The notes under the pieces were generated by a model, which worked only from the letters and a program-made list of their open reading frames with translations, was not told where the DNA came from and searched no databases. A program made the position numbers and the translations under genes. From NCBI GenBank assembly GCA_018417955.1, contig JACTVC010000003.1, forward strand, positions 806,001-870,000: a stretch of 64,000 nucleotides of DNA, in the 5' to 3' direction. This DNA comes from Laccaria trichodermophora (Eukaryota > Basidiomycota > Agaricomycetes > Agaricales > Hydnangiaceae). Below, in pieces: positions 48,826-58,262 of this stretch (its first letter is position 1; each line of letters opens with the position of its first letter).

Positions 48826-50661
48826 ATGTCTCCCTCACCGCCCGCATTCTTCCAAAATGCTCACGATATCACCGTCTCAGGAAACGCACAGTTCAATGCT
48901 GCCGGTCGCGATATCATAGTTAATTATGGGTCTCGGTCCTCTGCTCCTGCAGGTATGTTAAAATTTATGTTATACTCATCAATACTACCAATATTATGCA
49001 TTACATCTAGCACTCCACGACTTGCTTAGGCCTGTCAGTAACGCTACCCATACTCGCGCAGGTCATGTCGCTCGATGTGATCCTGGAACTCGTTCGAACG
49101 TGATTGCTCAGATCCGACAGTGGCTCGATGGCCATGGTGATGATAAGCGAGCTGTTGTCTGCTGGCTTAATGGACCAGCTGGCTATGGCAAATCGGCATT
49201 GGCACAGACCATTGCGGAGCGCTATGCTGCCGAGGGCCGCCTTCTAGGGAGCTTCTTCTTTTTGCGAGGTGCAGGTGAACGCAGCCATATATCTCGCCTG
49301 ATCCCTACTCTTGCATATCAGATCTCCCTTTCTGTTCCTGCTGTTAAACCTTTGCTTGAGAAGGCTCTCGAGGATGAGCCGGCCCTGCTAGGGGTGACTG
49401 TCTCTTTGGCTCATCGACTTCAAAGACTCATCATAGAGCCAATACATCTCTATGCTTCACGACTCTCCTACACTTCACAACTCTCCTACACCTCTGAAGA
49501 CATCTTTAGTCTTCTGAGGAAACAGGTTGTTGTTATTAATGCTCTTGATGAATGTGATGACAAAGCTGAGATGGCAGACTTCATTGATATCTTACTCGGT
49601 GCATCTTTGGGCAGGACTGATCTTCCTTTCCAGATTCTCCTCACTAGCATGGAGAGGAGCATATTCGAAGCCAGTTTGATTGTTCTGAAGCTCAGTTTTT
49701 GCACTGTCTGGAGCTACAGAAATTTAATGCTCGTCTGGACATCCACATATATCTTCAGAGGGCATTTGGTCACATCTATGACCGAAATTGGCGAATTATG
49801 CAGAGAATACCAAAGCCCTGGCCATCAGCTGAAAATCTCTTTGCACTTCTTGACAAGTCTGGCAGTTCATTTGCATTTGCTGCTACCTTGATCCAATATG
49901 TTGGTGGAGATCGCATGCCACACAAGGCCTTGGAAAGACTTCTGGCATCAGGAGCTAATGCTCTAGATTCACTCTATGAACAAGTTCTCTCTTCTGTTTC
50001 CTTAACAGAAGACTTCTGTCGGATTCTTGGAACAATCATGATTCTGGAGAATAACAAGTCTATTGCTTTTCTTAGCTCTCTCCTCTCTCTGCAGCATGAG
50101 GAGGTCATTTGTGAGCTATTGCAAGTACAGTCTCTTCTTGAAATTCCTGGGGATGATCATAAGCCTATTATGCTCTATCACACATCTCTCCGGGATTTCC
50201 TGACCATGAAATCACGATCAAAGCAATATTTCATTGATCCTCCTCTCCAACACCTTCATCTGGCCATACAGTGTTTGAAGCATCTGGCAGAATACCCTTC
50301 AAAAGACTTTTTTGAGGGTGATGTAGCCAACTATGCTTGCTTTCATTGGCCAAACCATATTCTTTTTGGATTCCAGGAGCAAGGATTAAATGTGGATGAA
50401 AGAATTCTGACCTCTTTGGTAACTCTCATTAAAAATTTACTGACTTTTCAGGGTAAGACATGGTATAATACCATGGCAACTGTTGTAAGCAAGGGAATAG
50501 TGTTAAGCTCTATGAAGGATAGAAAGATTTTGTTTCAAGTCAGTTATTTGCAATTCTCAGATGGTCATCATCATACTGTTAACATGTATAAGACATTACA
50601 GGGGTCAAGTGCTACAAAGAATTTGATCAAGATATTTCAACAAGTTATTGATTTCTATGAG
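48826..50661 (+). pseudogene. NACHT/STAND NTPase, frameshifted
   Basis: The ATG at 48826 gives MSPSPPAFFQNAHDITVSGN, AQFNAAGRDIIVNYG: the short N-terminal motif seen before many agaricomycete STAND proteins. After an intron (GTATGT near 48954, acceptor 49012) comes LLRPVSNATHTRAGHVARCDPGTR, Walker A GPAGYGKSALAQT (near 49173), SFFFLRGAGERSHISRLIPTLAYQ and Walker B VVINALDECDDK (near 49530). At about 49650 the frame changes: TSME-RSIF... runs out, while GEEHIRSQFDCSEAQFLHCLELQKFNARLD continues the normal protein one frame over. The downstream part (PWPSAENLFALLDKSGSSFAFAATLIQYV, LYHTSLRDFL) is open to 50661 (IDFYE). Walker B reads IN where most relatives have ID. One frameshift in otherwise preserved coding sequence suggests a young lesion or an assembly error. 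Confidence 0.75.
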
Positions 50662-52776
50662 GTAAGAGTTTATAGCTAGGATATCTTCACTAATTTATAA
50701 AGATTTTTGAACAGACAGTAAGTAACATGAGAATAATGCTGCTCAAAAGTTAATGTATAAGCTGCATAGGAGGTATGTAGTAATAAGTAACTAAAAGGTA
50801 TAAAAATAAAATATTAACCTTTTTTACAGAATGTAAGCCAAGACATATCAACATTGTATTGCTGTTGATAAAGCACAGGAAGTAAGAACAAAACAGGTAT
50901 TAAGAAAAGAAGAGTTAAATTCTTTTTCTTGCAGAATGTGTTTACAAATTGTTCAAGTTTTTATATGTTCTCATGGTTGTCATTAGTTGGTGGGCAATTG
51001 TTTTGAAGAAATGCTGCATCTTATCATCAGCTGTCTCTATCTTTTAGCAAGTAAGTAACAACTGTTGATCCTGCTACTTATACAGCTAATTATAAATCCA
51101 GAGAGTAATATATAGTCTATTCACATTGTCTCTGTATGTCTATAACAGATTTTTTTTAGTGGGTAAGTGATTGTAAAATATTTGAAATAACTTGGTTCTG
51201 ACTCAATTCTCTGCTGAATCTACCATCTCTTAGGCAGTAAGTTGTTTGCCTATTGATTATTATTTCTTCTAATAACTCATTCTCTGGCCATTTCATTTCA
51301 TTTGCACCATTGTGATGATCATGATGTGCTTTTATCTATTTCAGGAAGTATGCTTTCTTGCATTTTATTTTGCACACCTCTAAAACACATGCTCTGGCCA
51401 TTCTTTTACAGAATGTGATTTGGCCTAATTATTGATATGCACTCTTCTGGTGACACTGACTGTGGCCTGTCTTGTTTCAGGAGGTGAGTTGGCCTGGTTT
51501 TAAATGTGCACTCTTCTGGTGATACTGACTATGCCTATCTTGTTTCAGCTGGTGAGTTGGCCTGGTTTTAAACGTGCACTCTTCTGGTGACACTGACTAT
51601 GGCCTATTTTGTTTCAGCAGGTGTGTTGGCCTGGTTTTTGATGTGCACTCTTCTGGCGACACTGACTGTAACCTGTGTTGTTTCAGAATGTGAGTTGGCC
51701 TGGTTTTTGATGTTTACTCTTCTGGTGACACTGACTGTGGCCTGTCTTGTTTCAGGAGGTGAGTTGGCCTGGTTTTGATGTGCACTCTTCTGGTGACACT
51801 GACTGTGGCCTGTCTTGTTTCAGGAGGTGAGTTGGCCTGGTTTTGATGTGCACTCTTCTGGTGACACTGACTGTGGCCTATCTTGTTTCAGCCAGTGAGT
51901 TGGCCATGTTTAAAATGTGCACTCTTCTGGCAACACTGACTGTGGCCTGTCTGGTTTCAGCTGGTCAGTTGGCCTTGTTTTAAAGGTGCACTCTTCTGGT
52001 GACACTGACCCTGGCCTGTCTTGTTCTAGTTTGTGAGTTGGCATGGTTTTAATTGTGCTGTCTTCTGGTAACATATATTTTGCTGCTTCTCTTTAGAAGG
52101 CAACTTTCTTTGCTTTTGGCCAATTACTCTTGTCACACACCATCTTTTTTTACTTTTTTAGTTTGTAAGTTTCTTGTTTTTCACTGTATATTTTTCTAGC
52201 AACCCATTTTTGACAGTTTCTTTTTAGCGGGTGAGTTGCTTATATCCTTCTTCCAATCTATTTTACTCTCTTAATTCTTACATATACTTTCCTCATTTAT
52301 ACAAAGTATGTGGTCTCTGCTGCATATTTTATAAGTTTTATTGTATAGCTTTCATTTTTCACCCTACTCATTATTCATTATCAGGTAATTAATCTCCAAT
52401 CAATATCTTTCAAGGAGGTTAGTCAAATTTTAGCATCCAATAGACCAATTTTATAACATCTCTTTGTTTCATCTTTTTAGAATGTAGGTTGTCCATTTAC
52501 TCTCATTTCCATCACTCTGATATATGCTTATTTTAACTCAGATTGTATGTTTTTATTTCCTGTTACAGGAGAATGCTCACATTTGCAGCTTGTATGTCTT
52601 TGATCTATTTCTAGCTTCCAGCACTTTCTCTTTTTGACTATTCTTTTTGTTAGCAAGTATGTATTTCTTTACATTATTTGACCTGGTCACTTATTTCAGA
52701 TATATAGTGGGCAAGTCACCTCTATTTTCTAGCATATCAGAATCTTTGGTCTTATAACATTCTCTCATTTTAGAGG
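50662..52776 (+). other. array of introns separated by single-codon micro-exons
   Basis: Directly after exon end TATGAG (50661) at least 31 junctions read AG|NNN|GT or GC, spaced mostly 45-70 bases. Micro-exon starts and codons: 50715 ACA, 50770 GAG, 50830 AAT, 50879 GAA, 50935 AAT, 50987 TTG, 51048 CAA, 51102 AGA, 51160 TGG, 51234 GCA, 51345 GAA, 51412 AAT, 51481 GAG, 51549 CTG, 51618 CAG, 51687 AAT, 51756 GAG, 51824 GAG, 51892 CCA, 51961 CTG, 52030 TTT, 52097 AAG (GC donor), 52162 TTT, 52228 CGG, 52415 GAG, 52481 AAT, 52542 ATT, 52589 CTT, 52654 CAA, 52708 TGG (GC donor), 52774 AGG. A degenerate junction with AC instead of AG precedes AAA at 52303. None is a stop. The spacers have full intron anatomy: GTGAGT/GTAAGT/GTATGT donors, CTGAC-like branch sites about 25 bases from a pyrimidine tract, and CAG or TAG. 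Confidence 0.75.
51415..52096 (+). repeat. 69-base tandem repeat of near-identical introns
   Basis: Ten successive units carry nearly the same intron of 64-66 bases. Donor side reads GTGAGTTGGCCTGGTTTT, the middle GTGCACTCTTCTGGTGACAC, and the acceptor side TGACTGTGGCCTGTC then TTGTTTCAG. The 3 bases between one intron and the next vary: GAG, CTG, CAG, AAT, GAG, GAG, CCA, CTG, TTT, AAG. The first and last units are more diverged. Confidence 0.9.
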
Positions 52777-52974
52777 GTATGCTTTTTTTCTTGCTGTTAC
52801 TGCTCACCCAATATTCATCTTCAAATTATATAGAGAGATACAGAGCTATAGAGATTCTAATGAGCCTATTTATTTGCAAAATGTCAAGCTTTGTATGTGT
52901 ATTTATCTGTTCTATTTCTTCTTCTTTACTATCTCCATTCTTCTTAGTGGTTGATACATTGCCTATACCAATGA
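52777..52974 (+). other. possible last intron and terminal exon of the micro-exon array
   Basis: After the last clean donor (GTATGC at 52777), acceptor-like sites continue but their donors are degraded (TAG|AGA|GATACA near 52834). The acceptor TTCTTAG ending 52947 is followed in phase 0 by TGG TTG ATA CAT TGC CTA TAC CAA and a TGA at 52972-52974, which would make a short terminal exon. This is a suggestion from splice-site logic only. Confidence 0.25.
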
Positions 52975-55900
52975 TTTCTCTAACATCTCTATAATTGAGT
53001 TATATAGACACTAAGAAGAAGCAAAAGCTCAGTTTCAGTCTCTTACATGCCCATTTGAGTCAGGGATCTCTTAGCTAACAGGTGGTGACAGCTGATGGTT
53101 ATAAACCCAGTTACCCTGTGAATGTTTGTCAGGTCAGCCCAAGATGTCCCTGCCCTGACATCCCACATTCAGCCTTGGAGCATGCCACTGATGTATGTTT
53201 GTACCTCCTCAGCATATACTTGGTTGGATGTCCTGCTGGAGTTCTGCCAGAATTTATACCATTGCCTGTTGGGACCTGTACTGATATATACATAGAATAG
53301 ACATTATATATTGGTTGACCAACACTTTTAGTTCACTTTAACAAAGAAGACAAATACAGAAATACAGTGGCCAGATGAGCAAATGTGAAGATTTGCAAGA
53401 ACTCTCTAAAGTCCAAAATGCTTGCCCTAAATCAAACCAAGTCATGTGCTAAGTTCAAACAAAATTCAACATTCCCTCTCAACATTTCAACCCACAACTT
53501 TTCCTTTGCTGGCAACAAGATACATGTTCCACCTGTTCCACTCACCAGCCTTGTCTCTGGCTCTGGCACCAACCAAGCTTGCCAACATGGTCCAATGATG
53601 GGTTGAACTTGTCCAACTTGACATTCTTATCTAACATCCTAGCAGATTGGTTGTACTGCACTGTCGTGTCACCACCTCCTTTTGAATGATGAGGTAAGCA
53701 AGCCCACCCTGTTCATGAGCAATTCACCCTGTTCCTGATCCCCTCTAACAAGCATTTCCCCTAACCACACTCCAATATGATACCCACAACTGCCATCACA
53801 ACCCGAGCCCAACAACATCATCAACATCTGTCACACCCCCACCAACAATGGATGTACAGCAGATGGTGCTGGTAATGGTAAGTACAACCAGCCCTTGCTT
53901 ATCATACCCATCACTTAACAACCCCAAATAGCCACTGTGTGCTGCACTCTGTCAAATAGAATGGATGGTTGCCCTGGTTTAGTTGCCAGTACATGTTAGG
54001 ATCTGTTCTATTCCTTAGATAGGGCAAGAGATGAGGGAGGGGTCAACATAGATACCACCAGTAGTACTAGACTGGAAGAGAATGAGATATGCAATAGAGT
54101 CATTGTGCAGAGTTAGGTCTGGGAGTGTAAGTGTACAGAGCTAAGTCTGAGAAGCTGGAAGGCATGGAGTTGAGCTCTGAGACTGAAAGGTATGGTGTTA
54201 AGTCTGTTGGAGATGAGGGTAGCATAGGCTCGGAGTTGGAGACTCAAGAATATGCAAAGTGGATAGGACACTAAGTAAAAATGTTAGTGTATTTGTTACG
54301 GTTGTTAAGCATAACGGGCAGTTATTAAGCTTTGAGTTCATTCATTGGTTGGTTGGTTCGTGCTACGTTCCCTTAATTCTACGAGATGATGTAGTCTTTA
54401 GCTATCACTTTGTTATGCCCTTAATAACAACAGTATAGGGTTCTGCAATGCTCTATGCCCAAAGGACCATTGTATAGAGATTCAGTGTCTGTTCTTAAGT
54501 CGTACGCTGACGATGTTCTAGTTCTTAAGTCTTTGACATTGAAGACTTATCAGTTCAAGGTTTCAATAGAGACTCTAAGTCGAAAGACTATAGAGTTCGA
54601 GGGCAACTAAGATCTGAGGGTCTGACATTGGGTTGAACTAAGCCTGTATTGCCTAGGTTCAAGCTACCAAATACAAACGAAAGTACCCTACTTATATACT
54701 AAGGGTACGAATCAAATACAAGTCAAAAGTATGAGTTCATATGACTTGTGTAGAGTCAGATGAATCATACTAAGTCTATATAAGTCTATACAAGTCGTAT
54801 GATTCCGAAAGAGTCATATGAATCTGTCTAAGTAAATATGAGTCATATAAAAGAAATCTGACTGGGATGCATATCTAGAACTGTCCAGTATAGTCTAGGT
54901 ATGTCTTAGAAATATGTAATTGTCTGTGCATGTTTATATGTTGAAAAGAGTTTGTAATAGTATTGGAGTTATGTGATAACTCAGTGTAAGGTGGATTCGG
55001 CATTGAAGTTGAAGTCTGAGGCAAGTTAGTAATGACAATGCAGATGAGAGGCTGAGACAAGAGGATGAAGGAATAAGACAGAAGTTAACTGTAATATCAA
55101 GGATAAGGGTACTTGGTACATGCATAATATTAGTACAAGGTAGAACAATAGAGGGAACAAGGGCCATGAGGGAAGTTTCACAGAGACAAAGATAATCAGT
55201 GAGGAAGTGTGAAGTCAGTGTTGAGGCTTATTGTGAAGAGGGTTGCCAAGGTGGAGGACAGGAGATAAGGTTCAGTCCATAGGACCACAAAAAACTGGTG
55301 GATCAAACTGAACCGGACCATGGACCAGTCTTTTTTTCAGTTGCAGTTCCCCAAATTTGGGGTTGGTCTGGCTGCCAATTGCCTCATTTCAAAAATATTT
55401 TTAAACTGTTCAAAGACCAGTTTTAATTGGTTACAACCAATTAAACAGTCATGTGCATTACATAGCCTTGTAACCATGTTTATTACCTTTAATTGGGTTT
55501 TTGGTTCATCAAAAACAGTTAAGAACTGAGAAAGATATAACTAAATCCATTTTGGTATAAATATTTGTTTCTGCAACTTGTATCAGAATGACTTTAATTC
55601 TAATTCACTCAAATTTTGATCATTTTGCTTGATTCAATTTTTGGATATTGAAACCATAAGTATGTGAATATGCTCACCATGTATCAATGTATGATATGCA
55701 TCAAATAATTTACACTTTCCACATTAAATTTTGCCTGAATCTTTAGAAGATGTAATTCGGTTTCAGTCATAGCTATGTCAAATCTTCATCAAATCTCTTA
55801 CAAATTGGTAGAATGGTGGATATTTACATGCTTTACTATGTTGTATAACTCATTTATTTTTTATGGTAATAATGATTGAGATATAAATGGTTTATATTGG

Positions 55901-57209
55901 TATGATAAATTATATGCAAAAAAAAATGGTCTGGATCAGTCTGACTGGTTCCATAGACTGCAAAAAACTGGTCCTAGGTGGTTTGGTTTGGTTCCCTCAA
56001 TATCCGAGTCAGTCCTAGACCAGTTGCAGTCCATGGTTGCACATTTTAGGGGCAAAAAACCAGACTGAACTGAACATTTAAACACTAGACTTTGTGGAGC
56101 AAAGAACAACAACTGCTTGTTCTATTCAGACTTATTGTGCTTGGAGTTGGATATGCATGTTTGGAGTTGGTTTGCCAGAAAACAAGGTCAGAGTTGGTTT
56201 GGTGTTGGAGTCTGAGAAGTGAGATCAGAGTGGTTGGGTCATGTGAGTGGAAGGGTCATGAGGATGGTTCATGACAGTATGGTTTTCATCCATAATTGAG
56301 TGATTGATACTGTTTTTTTTCACAGTCATGATGGGGACTGAGTATGCATTGAAGGCTTCCTATGACTATCTTCCTGTTCTCATATTGTTATTGTATACCA
56401 TGTATTAGTAGCCAGTATATATAATATATTACCTTTTCCCAGTCTTCCAATTATCAATTGCAAGAATGCAATGAAAGAACTGCTGGTGCTCAAAAAAAGT
56501 GCTACATTTTGACATGTCCATAGATCTACAAAGCATATACCAATGATATTCAGGAGACCTCTAAGTGTAGAGATACATAGGTTCTCTCACTGGGATATCC
56601 TCAGGACATCAGTCACCTGGCATATGATTGTATATGGGAATTCGAGAAGCCTCAGATATCATCTGTGATATCCCATCATATCTTACCCATATCTGGCAAC
56701 ACTCCATCACTGGATCAGCACTGGTCATTTGGCCCTAATGGGCATGTAAGGTATATGTAGATAAAGTACTCATTGCTAAGACTACCACCCTATAGCATTG
56801 TGGACTGATCATTACTTACTGTCTGTTGGAAGATCCTGATAGTTAATTTAATTACAAACTCTTACTTCACTAGTGATGCTGGTAGTGCTTGGAAGTCCAG
56901 TCCCAAGACTGCAAAAAGACTGCAACTGGACTGGACCAAGACTGCAAAAGACTCAAGTTGAGTTGGAAGGGTTTGTTCTCCAGTCTTGCAGATTTGAGAT
57001 TACAAGACTGGTTAATGTGAACTGGTCTTGTTGGGAGGTCTTAGTGATGCCCTACATATTCCTGCTGGATTCCGGTCATTCCGGCGGATTCCAGTGCCAT
57101 TCCAGTGGAATTTACTAGCCAAAATTTCACTCCAGCCATGGAATATTGTTATTCCAGGATTTTCACCAGAACAGTCCCCAGAATGCACTGGAATGGAATG
57201 GCACTGGAA
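52975..57209. other. AT-rich, CpG-depleted repeat-rich region without genes
   Basis: More than 4 kb with almost no CpG dinucleotides except in the block 54290-54860. No ORF shows a domain. It includes imperfect repeats built on the words ACTGCAAAAAACTGGT and ACTGCAACTGG around 55265-56040 and 56890-57020, probably non-autonomous transposon remnants. The composition is like the 3' half of the NACHT gene and unlike the 1-48 kb part. Confidence 0.6.
54290..54860 (+). repeat. CpG-retaining block, possible solo LTR relic
   Basis: This block begins TGTTACGGTTGTTAAGCATAACGG and includes many AAGTCTATA/AGTCATATGA words. Unlike its surroundings it retains CpGs (ACGG, TCGTACG, GACGATG, TCGAAAG). TGTTACG is a common start of basidiomycete LTRs, but I cannot find a matching CA end with target duplication, so the call is weak. 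Confidence 0.25.
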
Positions 57210-57232
57210 TGCAGTGACTGGAATGAACACTA
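57044..57232. repeat. imperfect inverted repeat
   Basis: The left arm contains GATTCCAGTGCCATTCCAGTGG (near 57086-57107). The right arm contains CACTGGAATGGAATGGCACTGGAATGC (near 57186-57212), which is its reverse complement with a 5-base insertion. The spacer is about 80 bases. It resembles a small foldback/MITE element. Confidence 0.5.
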
Positions 57233-57239
57233 AAAATTG

Positions 57240-57895
57240 CCAAATATGGCAACTTCTATATTTTCAGATAAAAATTAGCAATAAAATCAGAAGAAAAAAT
57301 AGGGATGGTGGTAATGATGTTGGGGTACTGTTTACATGGTCTGTGCGCATTTCCTAATATAGTAATTAATGCAAATATAACCAGAAAATCACGGAAAAAA
57401 GAGAAAAAAAATAGGGATGGTGCTCACTATTGGTGATGTTGTTGGGGTATTGCTTACATGGTCTGTGCGCATTTCCAAATATGGTAATTAATGCAAATAT
57501 AGCCAGAAAATCAGGAAAAAAGAATAAAGATGATGTAGACTGTTGTTGACAATGTTGGAGTAATGTTTACATGGTCTGTGCACATTTCCAAATATGGTAA
57601 TTAATGCAAATATAGCCAGAAAATCAGGAAAAAAAGAGAAAAAAGACTAAACATAATGTAGACTGTTCCTGACAATGGTGAAGTAGTGTTCACATGGTCT
57701 GTGCACATTTCCAAATATGGTAATTAATGCAAATATAGCCAGAAGATCAGAAAAGAAGGGGAAAAGGTATACACATGGTGTTAACTGTTATTGACAATGT
57801 TGGACTAATGTTTACATGGTCTGTGCACATTTCCAAATATGGTAATTAGGGGAAATATAACCAGAAAAACAGCAGAGACATGATGTTAACCATTG
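57240..57895 (+). repeat. tandem repeat, about 121-base unit, five copies
   Basis: The unit carries ACATGGTCTGTGC[GA]CATTTCC, AAATATGGTAATTAATGCAAATAT and CCAGAAAATCAGGAAAAAA. Copies of the ACATGGTCTGTG word start at about 57334, 57455, 57569, 57692 and 57814. The array ends exactly against the LTR at 57896. Confidence 0.85.
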
Positions 57896-58129
57896 TGAAA
57901 ACCTATCCTGCGTAGAGGGGATAGGAAACACTGACTCAACGAATACGCGACAAAATTCCAACTGCGTATATGATTCTGAGTGAGAGACGTAATACGAGAG
58001 TATGGAGATGGTGATGGTAAGAAGGAAGGAAGAAGGCACATAGCAGAAGCGCATCTATATGTAAGTGAAAGCCAAATACGTCGAGGGTGTTGCCAAACAA
58101 TGTCCGAATGTAGTAATCCCAGGATTACA
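57896..58129 (-). repeat. 3' LTR of Ty3/Gypsy element
   Basis: On the minus strand the 234-base segment begins TGTAATCCTGGGATTAC and ends GGATAGGTTTTCA, with the TG...CA termini of LTRs. It follows immediately after the polypurine tract at 58130-58141 (AGCAGGGGAGGG on the minus strand). No matching 5' LTR exists at the other end. Confidence 0.8.
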
Positions 58130-58141
58130 CCCTCCCCTGCT
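58130..58141 (-). other. polypurine tract of the Gypsy element
   Basis: AGCAGGGGAGGG on the minus strand abuts the TG of the LTR. It is the usual primer for plus-strand DNA synthesis in LTR retrotransposons. Confidence 0.75.
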
Positions 58142-58262
58142 TTAAAAAAGAAAATAGGAAAGAAAAATTAGTAGGTAGTAAGTAAAATCCGAGCGCCAGG
58201 TGCGTCAAAACCCATTGGGAAAAAGCTACCGGCTGGCAGGGTCGAAAAAAAATCTACCTAAA

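Noticed and set aside
50890..50900. Additional CAG|GTAT junction with no intervening codon
   Set aside because: It lies within a 46-53-base intron and would leave introns too short; treated as chance.
51587..51778. Open frame of 63 codons inside the intron array
   Set aside because: It exists only because the 69-base unit is a multiple of three without stops; the translated repeat simply mirrors the intron sequence.
51415..52096. Could the regular repeats be a CRISPR array?
   Set aside because: The unit is 69 bases with only a 3-base variable part, the repeats drift, the genome is eukaryotic and there are no cas genes.
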